The notes below the pieces were generated by a model, which was given only the letters and a program-made list of their open reading frames with translations, was not told the origin of the DNA and did no database searches. Made by a program: the position numbers and the translations under genes. A stretch of DNA of 64,000 bases from Terriglobus sp. RCC_193. Lineage in GTDB: Bacteria > Acidobacteriota > Terriglobia > Terriglobales > Acidobacteriaceae. This document shows, piece after piece, positions 46,176-54,100 of this stretch (within the stretch, counting starts at the first letter, position 1; each line of letters opens with the position of its first letter). The stretch spans positions 806,001 through 870,000 of the forward strand of contig NZ_JBFUPK010000002.1 of NCBI RefSeq assembly GCF_041355105.1. The letters are read 5' to 3'.

Positions 46176-46225
46176 TGGCATAGATTGCCTATGCCAGTGA
46201 ACGTAACTGGCATAGGCAATCTATG
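46176..46225. promoter_or_regulatory. Operator candidate: perfect 18-bp inverted repeat upstream of padR
   Basis: Bases 46181-46198 and 46206-46223 are perfect reverse complements with a 7-base spacer (GAACGTA). The arms contain CTATGCCA/TGGCATAG, and a further TGGCATAG lies just left at 46177-46184, so three copies of one half-site are overlapped. It is 21 bases upstream of the padR start, where a PadR repressor would be expected to bind. Confidence 0.75.
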
Positions 46226-46245
46226 TCAATCCCCGATCTAAAGAA

Positions 46246-46273
46246 AAAGCCCCGGAGAAAACTCCGGGGCTTT
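46246..46273 (-). terminator. Rho-independent terminator of the osmC gene
   Basis: AAAGCCCCGGAG (46246-46257) pairs perfectly with CTCCGGGGCTTT (46262-46273) around AAAA. On the minus strand the stem is followed by a T-rich run. It lies 20 bases after the osmC stop. Confidence 0.88.
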
Positions 46274-46293
46274 CACGCTTCACGAAGCTGTTC

Positions 46294-46728
46294 TTACGAA
46301 ACTAACTTCGCATCCAGATCGATCTTCGCTGCCGCCAGCAGGCGCGAGATGGGGCAGTTCTTCTTCGCGCCCTCTGCAATCTCCTGGAACTTCGCCGCAT
46401 CCAGCCCGGGCACCTTCGACTGGTTCTTCAGGTGAATCGTGGTCACGGTCGGCGCGCCGTTTACAAACTCCAGTACCACGGTTGCGGTGGTGGCCACGCT
46501 ATCGCCCTTGTGTCCAGCCTTCTCCAGTTCCGCGCTCAGCGCCATGGAGTAGCAGCCGGCATGCGCTGCAGCAATCAACTCTTCCGGGTTGGTACCTGCG
46601 CCGTTTTCAAAGCGCGACACAAACGTGTATGACTGTTCCTTCAGCACGCCGCTCTGTGTGCTGATCACGCCCTTGCCGTCCTTCAGACCGCCATTCCAAA
46701 CTGCATTTGCACTGCGTTCCGTTGCCAT
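46294..46728 (-). CDS. OsmC-family peroxiredoxin-like protein
   Basis: A 144-residue OsmC/Ohr-type protein with the two redox Cys: Cys59 in AAAHAGCYSMALSAEL and Cys125 in GAKKNCPISRLL. It reduces organic hydroperoxides; the pattern is closer to OsmC than to Ohr. ATG 46728 has GGAAGG about 8 bases upstream. Monocistronic with its own terminator. Confidence 0.93.
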   Translation of the reverse strand: MATERSANAVWNGGLKDGKGVISTQSGVLKEQSYTFVSRFENGAGTNPEELIAAAHAGCYSMALSAELEKAGHKGDSVATTATVVLEFVNGAPTVTTIHLKNQSKVPGLDAAKFQEIAEGAKKNCPISRLLAAAKIDLDAKLVS

Positions 46729-46910
46729 AACAAACCTTTCCTTCCTGCGCTCGGTGTCACCGTGCGGGACGTCTTCCGTTGTCAATGTCCGCAGCCATAC
46801 GGAATGGGGCGGCGGATGCTTCCCTTATGGGATGTACACGGAAACACCCGCAGGAGCAAGTGTGGCACGGTAAATTGCGACTTCGCATCGGTGGGCTTTA
46901 CTTCGCATGG

Positions 46911-48074
46911 CTAGGCTTTTTTGCCCGTAGCCGCTCGTCCGCCACGCCCGATCAGGAGCGGAACCTCCTGCGGCAGCCCACCTGGAAGCTTCATCAGCTT
47001 CATTCTCTGCAACACCTTGCGGGCCAGGCCCGTCAGCGGAAATTCCTGTAGCTTCGCCACCGGAACCCACTCCATTGCATCGCTGCGCAATGTATATTTT
47101 GCAGCCTCTCTTCGCGTTGCCATGCCCACCACTTCCACGTAGTAATTGGTGCCCACAATTGAGTGCCGCACGCGCAGCAACGGCTCTTCCAGCAGCACCA
47201 GATCTCCCGCCTCTGTCTTCATGGAAAGCTGTGGCAGTTCCAGCATGTTGGCCATCAGCGACGCCTCTTTCGGACGCCGCTGCAGCAGCACCTCCAGCCC
47301 GTCCTGCCTGCGCCGCGTGGTCAGCGCATAGCGCACACGTTCTGATCGCATGGGGATGCGCTCCAGTGTGGGATGTTCGCCACGCGTCCGGCACAGCGTA
47401 AACACCGGGCACTCCATGCATCGCGGCGCACGCGGGGTGCAGATCATGGCGCCAAGTTCCATCATGGCCTGATTGTGGTCGCCGGCATTTTGTTTTGGCA
47501 CCAGGGCATTGGCCGTCCGTTCCAGAAACTCTACCATCTTCGCGCCTGGTGTCTCCGGCAGCCCCAGCACACGCAGCAGCACGCGTTCCACGTTGCCGTC
47601 CACTACGGCAATTGATTCGCCAAACGCAATGCTCGCAATCGCTGCCGCGGTGTAGGCTCCAATCCCCGGAAGCCTTCGCAGCCCCACAGCGGTAGACGGC
47701 AATTCGCCGCCGTACTCCTCCACGATCAGCTTCGCCGTGCGATGCAGCATACGCGCACGACGGTAATAGCCCAGCCCGCTCCACTGTGCCAGCACTTCAT
47801 CTTCCGGCGCCAGCGCTAAAGAAATGATGGTGGGAAAGCGCCGCAAAAACCGTTCGTAGTGCTCCAGTACGGCGTTTACCCGTGTCTGCTGCAGCATGAT
47901 CTCCGAAAGCCACGTGCGATACGGATTGCGCACACCCCGCCACGGCAACACGCGAGCATGTTGTTCATACCAGCGGCGCAAACTACGCGTAAATTCGGTT
48001 CGTTGTGCGGGCGTGAATGCCGGCTCGACGGTGATTTCAGAGGATGTGTTCCTGGAGGCGTGCAAGAGTTTCAT
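46911..48074 (-). CDS. mutY: A/G-specific adenine glycosylase MutY
   Basis: A 387-residue DNA repair enzyme that removes A opposite 8-oxoguanine. Seen: catalytic Glu58 (LSEIMLQQT), helix-hairpin-helix RRLPGIGAYTAAAI, Asp159 (VVDGNVERVL), four [4Fe-4S] Cys (212, 219, 222, 228; C-x6-C-x2-C-x5-C) and a C-terminal NUDIX-like 8-oxoG recognition domain. It is a client for the ISC machinery. ATG 48074 is preferred over the GTG at 48095. Confidence 0.95.
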   Translation of the reverse strand: MKLLHASRNTSSEITVEPAFTPAQRTEFTRSLRRWYEQHARVLPWRGVRNPYRTWLSEIMLQQTRVNAVLEHYERFLRRFPTIISLALAPEDEVLAQWSGLGYYRRARMLHRTAKLIVEEYGGELPSTAVGLRRLPGIGAYTAAAIASIAFGESIAVVDGNVERVLLRVLGLPETPGAKMVEFLERTANALVPKQNAGDHNQAMMELGAMICTPRAPRCMECPVFTLCRTRGEHPTLERIPMRSERVRYALTTRRRQDGLEVLLQRRPKEASLMANMLELPQLSMKTEAGDLVLLEEPLLRVRHSIVGTNYYVEVVGMATRREAAKYTLRSDAMEWVPVAKLQEFPLTGLARKVLQRMKLMKLPGGLPQEVPLLIGRGGRAATGKKA

Positions 48075-48284
48075 TGTAGGTGCGATCGCTGGCACAGACC
48101 ATGCCGCCCAGTCATAAGGCTTTGTGTCGTGCTGTATGTATTTTGCGCCGCGGCCGGAAAACCCTTGTTTCTCGTTGAAACGACCCTATTGCTATCGACT
48201 GAATATTTCTTTTTTATCGGCAACCGCAACGGGTACTCGATTCGTCGGGCGAATTGCTGCTGCCGTACGGATTCTCTGTGTCAC

Positions 48285-49073
48285 CTAATCCAGTCGCACA
48301 AGATAGGGCAGAGCATCCGGTTCGGCGGTTCGCAGGCTGTCTGCGATTGCTACCGCCTGTCGCTTGTCGTATCCGAGTGGATTGATGCGTACCCAATGGC
48401 CGGTGGGTCCTTGAAATTCCAGCACCTTTGCGCTGCCGTAGCGTTTCTGCAGGTCGTTTTGCAGACGAAGGGCGTTGCGAGCGTCCTGAAACGCCCCAAT
48501 TTGTACGCACCATCTGCCCGTGGGCGATACGCCGGCCCGCTGTTGAAGCACTTCAATCCGTACCTGCGTCACGCCCGCACGATAAACGCCTGTGGCTTTG
48601 GCTGCGGCCAGCGACAGATCCAGCACACGCCCGTGCACGAAGGGACCTCGGTCGGTAATGACCACCACGACCGATTGATTGGTCGCGGTGTTGGTCACGC
48701 GGACCGTGGTACCCATGGGGAGCGTTCGATGGGCCGCGGTCATCGCGTTCTGGTCGAAGGGTTGGCCGTTGGCGGCCTGCCGGTTGTGATACGGCGGGCC
48801 GTACCAGCTGGCAAGGCCTACTTCTGTGCTGGAGTCGCGGGGAGCCAGGGCATTGTCATTCCAGTTCGGCGGCGGTGTTGCATAGGCCGGCAGAGGCCGT
48901 TTCGCTGTTGCGGAACTGGAGGAAGGAGCACTGCCGCGCACCGGCGGAGGAGGCGGATACTTCCGCGACACCTTGGCCTTGTGATGGCATCCAGTGGTGA
49001 GCAGCACCAGCAGCAGGCTGGCAAATACCAGCGCTGCGCGTTGCCATCCTTTGGGGCTACCGCCTGCCGTCAT
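48285..49073 (-). CDS. rlpA: RlpA-family lipoprotein with SPOR domain
   Basis: A 262-residue lipoprotein: lipobox LLTTGC (Cys29), Pro-rich linker, double-psi beta-barrel RlpA domain (about 85-180, VGLASWYGPPYHNRQAANG and VVITDRGPFVHGRVLDLS with the catalytic-type Asp) and a C-terminal SPOR domain (about 188-262, VQIGAFQDARNALRL). It is a septal or envelope lytic transglycosylase that cuts denuded glycan. GGAGAAG precedes the ATG, which lies inside the upstream small gene (17-base overlap). Confidence 0.9.
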   Translation of the reverse strand: MTAGGSPKGWQRAALVFASLLLVLLTTGCHHKAKVSRKYPPPPPVRGSAPSSSSATAKRPLPAYATPPPNWNDNALAPRDSSTEVGLASWYGPPYHNRQAANGQPFDQNAMTAAHRTLPMGTTVRVTNTATNQSVVVVITDRGPFVHGRVLDLSLAAAKATGVYRAGVTQVRIEVLQQRAGVSPTGRWCVQIGAFQDARNALRLQNDLQKRYGSAKVLEFQGPTGHWVRINPLGYDKRQAVAIADSLRTAEPDALPYLVRLD

Positions 49074-49242
49074 CCATCTTCTCCGCTAGTTTGTGCAGTC
49101 CTTCCGCAGCTTTTCGCAGCGCGGACGAACCCTGTTGCCGCACGTCCGGCACCACCTCATCGTTCAGGTAGCGGATCAGGCGTTGCAGTTCGGCTTCGGC
49201 GCGATCGGTTGCATCCTGCACTTCGCGGTTCCAGTCGGTCAT
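49057..49242 (-). CDS. Small coiled-coil-like protein before rlpA
   Basis: A 61-residue charged protein (MTDWNREVQDATDRAEAELQ at its start), predicted to be one long amphipathic helix. GGAAGGA lies 10 bases before ATG 49242. It overlaps rlpA by 17 bases, so the two are co-translated. No family is recognised; it may be a cell-envelope accessory factor. Confidence 0.55.
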   Translation of the reverse strand: MTDWNREVQDATDRAEAELQRLIRYLNDEVVPDVRQQGSSALRKAAEGLHKLAEKMDDGRR

Positions 49243-49444
49243 CTTCCGATTCCTTCCCGCGCCGATGGGCGCACGTATCCACATGCAATTAGAACCGTAT
49301 CCACAGCGAGGTTCTGCGGGAATTCTCAGGAGTTGCCGCGAAAGTTACCCCCGGAACCCGGTGCAACTTAAAGGAAAGAGCTGGCTTCCAATCTGCGATA
49401 AACCGAGGCACTCCGTTCGGAGCCCGGAAAAGGAAAATGCCACG

Positions 49445-50230
49445 TTGAAGCGATATCTCATTGCGCCTGCCGCCTCTCTTTTGTTTTCACCGCTATTGCT
49501 CGCGCAGGGAACGAATCTGTTGCCAGTTGCGGAGGCGCGGCTGGAGCAGCCAGTTCCGTTGCCGGATGCACCTTCTGCCGTGCGCGATTCGCTGGAGGAT
49601 CAGGCGTCACAGTCGAATGCGAATTCGCCTGTTCGGGCCAATGTGGGGAATTATGGCCGGCCAGTGGCGAAGAAGTACGCCAGCGTCATCTATCCCGGTC
49701 AGCAGTCGCTGCCTCTCAGCGCCACAGACAAAATGGTCTATGCAGTTCCTGACTCCTTTGGGCTGATGAATCTCGCCAGCATTATGACGTCGGCGGGATG
49801 GTCGCATCTGGTGGACTCCGCACCGCATTACGGCAGGAACAGCGAAGCCTTCGGCAAACGCGTGGGTGCTGCGACATTGCGCAACGCGACACAAAGTCTG
49901 ACTACCGACGCTGTCTTTGCCCCTCTTTTCCGGGACGATCCGCGCTATTACCAGATGGGGCGCGATCAAAACTTCTTCAAGCGCGGCCTTTATGCTGCCT
50001 CGCGTGTGGTGGTGACACGGTCTGACAGCGGCCACCAAACGCTGAATGCTCCATTGTTGCTCGGTTATGGCACCGCGGCTGGGATCAGCAACTTCATCTA
50101 CCCCGATCAGGACACGGGCGCGAAGGCCACGTTGGGCAACTACGGCATGTCATTGGGCGGTGCCGCCATTGGCATGCTCGCGAATGAATTTCTGGACGAC
50201 GCCCTGCGCATCGTTCATTTGCGCAAATAG
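49445..50230 (+). CDS. Exported protein of unknown function (acidobacterial family)
   Basis: A 261-residue protein. The TTG at 49445 is taken as start because it gives a clean signal peptide (KRYLIAPAASLLFSPLLLAQG) with AAGGA about 10 bases upstream. The mature part has FGLMNLASIMTSAGWSHLVD, ATQSLTTDAVFAPLFRDDPR and a Gly-rich hydrophobic end (LGYGTAAGISNFIYPDQ), which together look like a small beta-barrel or membrane-associated protein. Function unknown. A strong terminator follows. Confidence 0.6.
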   Translation: MKRYLIAPAASLLFSPLLLAQGTNLLPVAEARLEQPVPLPDAPSAVRDSLEDQASQSNANSPVRANVGNYGRPVAKKYASVIYPGQQSLPLSATDKMVYAVPDSFGLMNLASIMTSAGWSHLVDSAPHYGRNSEAFGKRVGAATLRNATQSLTTDAVFAPLFRDDPRYYQMGRDQNFFKRGLYAASRVVVTRSDSGHQTLNAPLLLGYGTAAGISNFIYPDQDTGAKATLGNYGMSLGGAAIGMLANEFLDDALRIVHLRK

Positions 50231-50266
50231 CGCGGTTTTCTGCGGGAGCGCCATTTCGCGTCACGA

Positions 50267-50297
50267 CTAAACGCCGACTGAAATAGTCGGCGTTTAG
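50267..50297 (+). terminator. Rho-independent-type hairpin
   Basis: CTAAACGCCGACT (50267-50279) and AGTCGGCGTTTAG (50285-50297) are perfect reverse complements with loop GAAAT, 36 bases after the stop of the preceding gene. Little T follows on the plus strand, so it may be a stability hairpin or a bidirectional terminator. Confidence 0.75.
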
Positions 50298-50553
50298 TTG
50301 CGAAAAAGTGACCCATCCGTTCACTGCAACAGATCACCGTTCGCTGCGCGATGTTGCTGTTCCGTAAATCGTGGATGTGTCGCCCTGATCCTTCCGATAC
50401 GCTTTTTGAGGCGCAAGTCCCTGTGTCTTTGCGGGTTCGTGCCGAAAGTTTGGAGCTTGGGATGGAACTCGATCATCTTTAAGCTTGTCGCATAGATTCA
50501 TTCCGCCTGTCCACGTGATCCCCACGGGGCGAGGCGTTCGTTCAGGAGAAGGT
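50298..50553. promoter_or_regulatory. Upstream region of the radical SAM gene
   Basis: These 256 bases contain no gene. They must carry the promoter of the radical SAM gene; the only clear signal is AGGAGAAGG just before its ATG. No riboswitch or operator pattern is recognisable. Confidence 0.35.
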
Positions 50554-52695
50554 ATGGCCAAGGCATCGAAGCTCGCAGAAAAAGCCCTTACGCTTGCAGC
50601 GCAAGGCGCATGGGTAGTGTTTGACAAGCTGAACAACATCAGCCCGAACCCGTCGTTCACACCGAAGTGGAGCGACAAGCCTCTGCTGAAGAGCTACCAG
50701 AAGGAAAAGCCTCCCCTTGGCTGGCCCCGCACCACTGATTCCCTCTGCCCCCGCTGCGTGCCGGAGATCCGTCAGCAGATTGTGGACGGCAAACTGCCCC
50801 ACGAAATCCTCCTGAACGAAAAGGTCGGCGAGATCAAGGCGCAGATCATCGAGCGCGATGGCCAGATCCTGATGGTGAAGGATTGTCCGATTCACGGCCA
50901 TTTCGAGGACGTGATGTCCATCGATCCGCCGATGATGAAGCACCTGGAAGACGTCTTCCCGGGCCGCGACATCCGCGCCCACAATGACGAGAAGCTGCAC
51001 AACCACGGCACCTCGACAGTCACGCACGGTCGTGGATCCGTTCTGACCATCGATCTGACCAACCGCTGCAACATGATGTGCGACCCCTGCTTCATGGATG
51101 CGAACCAGGTTGGCTTCGTTCACGAACTTACGTGGGACGAGATCAAGACCATGCTGGACAACGCGATCCAGATCAAGCCGCGTCGCCAGATGTCGGTACA
51201 GTTCTCGGGCGGTGAGCCGACCCTGAGCCCGTACTTCCTGGACGCTGTGGCCTATGCACGCAAGGTTGGTTACAACTCGGTGCAGGCTGCCACCAACGGT
51301 ATTGAGTTTGCCAAGTCGAAGGAATTTGCGAAGGCCGCGGCGGAAGCCGGTCTGCGCTACGCATACCTCCAGTTCGACGGTATCGGCAACGCTGCCAACA
51401 GCCACCGTAAGGTTGGTAACTCGTTCGACGTGAAGCTGCAGGCGATCCACAACCTGCATGAGGCTGGTGTGGACATCGTTCCCGTCACCTGCATCATCAA
51501 CGGCATCAACAACGAGCAGGTTGGCCGCATCATCGAGTTCGCGCTCGACAACCCGAAGAAGATCAACTTCCTCAGCTTCCAGCCGGTTTCGTTTACGGGC
51601 CGCGACGAAGCGGTTTCTGACGAGCGCCGCCAGGCACAGCGTTACACGCTGTCGCACCTTGCGCATGATATCCGCAACCAGACGGGCCTTGGCGAGTCCA
51701 CCCGCGACTGGTTCCCGATTTCGTTCATGTCCACCTTCTCCGACTGGGCCGATCTGGTTCACGGACCGGATCATGACTGGGGTCAGCTCTCCTGCGGTTG
51801 CCACCCGAACTGCGGTATCGGCATGGCGTTGATGATCGATAAGGAAACGAAGGAAGCCGTTCCGGTGACCGCGTTCCTGAATGCAGTGCAGCTTGCCAAG
51901 GACGTGGCCCGCGTCAACGACGCAGCCCGCGGCAAGTTCCTGTCCATCGTCGGTGTATCGCTTGCTCTGCTGCGCAATTATGATCCGACGAAGTCGCCCA
52001 CGCACTTCCGCATCATGGATCTGCTGCAGAAGTTCGACAAGTGCTTCGGCGCCACTGGCCGCAATTATGGCAAGGTGACCGGTGACCGCACCATGGCTGA
52101 CATTGAGAAGCGCCGCGCTGACCGCTGGAACTTCCTCTTTATCGCCGGCATGTGGTTCCAGGATCTGTTTAACTACGACTTCCGCCGTACCGAGCAGTGC
52201 ATCATCCCGTACGCCACGCAGGAAGGCGAAATCAGCTTCTGCGCGTACAACACGGGCGTTGGCTGGCGCAACATCATCGAAAAAATGCACATGACGTCGA
52301 CCCTCACCAAGTGGTACGAGGAGCACGGCCGTCACGAAATCTTCGCCGGTGGCAAGAAGGTTGCGATCGAGAAGCAGGAGAAGTATGACCTGGTGCTGAA
52401 CCAGGCGCATGTGGACTCTGCGGCGAACGACACCTTCGATAAGAGTGGTATCGCCAAGAACGCTCGCGAAGAGAAGATTCGCGCACGCGATGCGAAGCTG
52501 AAGCAGGATGCAGAGAACGCCCGCATGGCGAAGCTCTACCGCAAGGAAATCCTGAAGGAGGCCGAGACCCCCGGCGGCTTCGTCGCCATCGGCGAAATCG
52601 GCGGACTGGGCGGCATCAAGCCCGCAGCTCCGGCAACCAGCAACGTCGAAGTGGTGAACGCGATCAGCAACGACGAACTGGTCGCAGGCGACTAG
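50554..52695 (+). CDS. Radical SAM protein, tetraether/membrane-spanning lipid synthase (Tes/Mss)-like
   Basis: A 713-residue protein. An N-terminal Cys set (TDSLCPRCVPEI, Cys65/Cys68; KDCPIHGHFEDV, Cys111) precedes the radical SAM motif CNMMCDPC (Cys172/176/179) with SGGEP (218-222) for SAM binding. A further Cys group is CGCHPNC (414, 416, 420), and Cys497, 549 and 563 follow. The N-terminal CPxC / CPxHG element before a CxxxCxxC core is the layout of the archaeal tetraether synthase Tes (MJ0619 type) and its bacterial relatives, which join lipid tails. The core is followed by a basic/acidic C-terminal helix (about 640-680). ATG 50554 has AGGAGAAGG upstream. Probable substrate: membrane lipid acyl chains; monocistronic with its own terminator. 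Confidence 0.75.
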   Translation: MAKASKLAEKALTLAAQGAWVVFDKLNNISPNPSFTPKWSDKPLLKSYQKEKPPLGWPRTTDSLCPRCVPEIRQQIVDGKLPHEILLNEKVGEIKAQIIERDGQILMVKDCPIHGHFEDVMSIDPPMMKHLEDVFPGRDIRAHNDEKLHNHGTSTVTHGRGSVLTIDLTNRCNMMCDPCFMDANQVGFVHELTWDEIKTMLDNAIQIKPRRQMSVQFSGGEPTLSPYFLDAVAYARKVGYNSVQAATNGIEFAKSKEFAKAAAEAGLRYAYLQFDGIGNAANSHRKVGNSFDVKLQAIHNLHEAGVDIVPVTCIINGINNEQVGRIIEFALDNPKKINFLSFQPVSFTGRDEAVSDERRQAQRYTLSHLAHDIRNQTGLGESTRDWFPISFMSTFSDWADLVHGPDHDWGQLSCGCHPNCGIGMALMIDKETKEAVPVTAFLNAVQLAKDVARVNDAARGKFLSIVGVSLALLRNYDPTKSPTHFRIMDLLQKFDKCFGATGRNYGKVTGDRTMADIEKRRADRWNFLFIAGMWFQDLFNYDFRRTEQCIIPYATQEGEISFCAYNTGVGWRNIIEKMHMTSTLTKWYEEHGRHEIFAGGKKVAIEKQEKYDLVLNQAHVDSAANDTFDKSGIAKNAREEKIRARDAKLKQDAENARMAKLYRKEILKEAETPGGFVAIGEIGGLGGIKPAAPATSNVEVVNAISNDELVAGD

Positions 52696-52719
52696 TCTTC
52701 GAACCAGAACGAAATAAGT

Positions 52720-52744
52720 AAGGCCACCCGAAAGGGTGGCCTTT
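52720..52744 (+). terminator. Rho-independent terminator of the radical SAM gene
   Basis: AAGGCCACCC (52720-52729) pairs with GGGTGGCCTT (52734-52743) around GAAA, followed by TTCTGCTT. It lies 24 bases after the stop. Confidence 0.9.
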
Positions 52745-52790
52745 CTGCTTCAATAGCTTCGTGGCCAAGGACTAAGTCTGACCGGAAATG

Positions 52791-53201
52791 CTAGAGATCC
52801 ACTAACGGTACATCCAGCGGTTCGAAGTCTTTTCGGTTTAAGGTCACGATACTCAGACCATGCACTGTTGCGGTCGCTGCAATCAGTGCATCTGCCAGAG
52901 ACGGATTCTTGCCCTTGCGACGTGCCGTGGCCAGCTTGGTCGAACAGACGTCCGCAATCCGAACATCTACCTCAACGATGCGGTCAGCAAATGTTGGGAT
53001 GATCCTGTCTTTGAACCAATGCTCCAGCCGTGTTCGCTTCGGCCCTTGCACCAGGAGGCGGATGCCGAAGAGCAGTTCTTCGATGGTGATGACGCTCAAA
53101 TAGAGATACTGGTGTGACACGCTCCGCAGAAATCGTGCAGCACTCGTGTCTCCGTGATCCTTGACTGTTTCTGAGACGATATTGGTGTCAAGCAGGTACA
53201 T
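52791..53201 (-). CDS. PIN-domain toxin (VapC-like)
   Basis: A 136-residue PIN RNase. Acidic active-site residues: Asp5 (YLLDTNIVSE), Glu41/Glu42 (ITIEELLFG), Asp104 (SLADALIAATA) and Asp125 (NRKDF). ATG 53201 overlaps the antitoxin stop by one base (TGATG). The target is probably tRNA or rRNA. Toxicity is inferred from the family. Confidence 0.92.
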   Translation of the reverse strand: MYLLDTNIVSETVKDHGDTSAARFLRSVSHQYLYLSVITIEELLFGIRLLVQGPKRTRLEHWFKDRIIPTFADRIVEVDVRIADVCSTKLATARRKGKNPSLADALIAATATVHGLSIVTLNRKDFEPLDVPLVDL

Positions 53202-53473
53202 CAGAACTTCGCAGCACGCGCCGATGTACGGTCGCGCTCGGCTGTAAAGTCGCCTGCGCGTCCCAGCTTGGATGGTCGCATCGCATCCCAGGCGCTCATA
53301 CCCTTTGCAGGACGGATGGGAGGCATAGCCTTCCGCGCCTCCCACTCCTCACGCGAAACAATCACGGCCACAGGTTTCCCGTTGCGGGTGATCTCTTGCG
53401 GTTCATGCCGTTCGGCGCGTTCCACCACTTCGCTGAACTTTGCCTTTGCTTCTGCCAATCCCCACGTCGCCAT
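53201..53473 (-). CDS. Phd/YefM-type antitoxin
   Basis: A 90-residue protein with ATWGLAEAKAKFSEVVERAE and ITRNGKPVAVIVSREEW, the Phd/YefM DNA-binding fold; the C-terminal about 45 residues would wrap the PIN toxin. Start ATG 53473 without a clear ribosome site. It is upstream of and coupled to the toxin gene, and probably represses the operon at the TGGTCAA repeats. Confidence 0.9.
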   Translation of the reverse strand: MATWGLAEAKAKFSEVVERAERHEPQEITRNGKPVAVIVSREEWEARKAMPPIRPAKGMSAWDAMRPSKLGRAGDFTAERDRTSARAAKF

Positions 53474-53475
53474 GA

Positions 53476-53514
53476 TGGTCAATCTAGTCCATCTGGTCAA
53501 AGTGGTCAACTATA
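53476..53514 (-). promoter_or_regulatory. Promoter / operator region of the toxin-antitoxin pair with three TGGTCAA repeats
   Basis: TGGTCAA occurs three times (53476-53482, 53494-53500, 53503-53509), at spacings that are multiples of 9 bases. On the coding strand TATAGT (53509-53514) is a plausible -10 box and the repeats lie just downstream of it. The repeats abut the antitoxin start, so they are candidate operator sites for Phd-type autoregulation. Confidence 0.5.
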
Positions 53515-53659
53515 GCCGATCTGCCGGTCGCAGCGCGAACAAGATGAGTGGATACGTGGGAACGCGTGAGGAAGAGATCGATTCACGTCAGCATTCCATC
53601 ATGTCTTTGTTCGCAGGGGAAGCGTACTCTTCGCAGCGTGAATGCTCGTCCTATAGGGC

Positions 53660-54100
53660 ATGAACACGCATTCTTTTCACCATCGAATTTTTCGTGGCGC
53701 GGTGCAGGCCGTGCCCTCGTTTGGTGTGTTTCTACTCACGGTGTTGCTGGTGGTGCAGAGTGGCATTACGCAACAGCGGATGGAGCCACCCTCGCCCGCC
53801 ATGGAGGTGGATCGCATTGCGCGTGCCATGTCGCGTGCCGAGGTTGGTCTCAGCACCGATCAGCAGAAAAAGATCTTCAGCGTTTATGTGGACGCGCAGA
53901 CTGCTGCGCAATCGTCTTCCAGCAGCAGCACGGATGAGTTTGCGCGTCGCCAGCAGATGGAGGCGTTGCAGGCCAGTGTGCGCAAGGAAGTGCGCGCCTT
54001 GTTGACTGAAGCGCAGCAGAAGGTCTTTGACACCATGGCCACGCAGCGCGGCGCAGGCAGCCCGCCTTCCGGACCACCGCCTTCCGGTTCGCAGAATTAG
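53660..54100 (+). CDS. Exported LTXXQ-like (Spy/CpxP-type) protein
   Basis: A 146-residue protein with one N-terminal hydrophobic segment ([17 protein letters not shown]). The mature part is helical and contains [13 protein letters not shown] and [13 protein letters not shown], which resemble the LTXXQ repeats of Spy/CpxP chaperones; the tail is Pro/Ser/Gly-rich. It may be a periplasmic stress chaperone. It ends tail-to-tail with the HerA-like gene, overlapping by 4 bases. Confidence 0.6.
   Translation: MNTHSFHHRIFRGAVQAVPSFGVFLLTVLLVVQSGITQQRMEPPSPAMEVDRIARAMSRAEVGLSTDQQKKIFSVYVDAQTAAQSSSSSSTDEFARRQQMEALQASVRKEVRALLTEAQQKVFDTMATQRGAGSPPSGPPPSGSQN

Noticed and set aside
50542-52410. A 622-codon minus-strand frame opposite the radical SAM gene
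   Set aside because: Shadow frame; the radical SAM motifs and ribosome site are on the plus strand.
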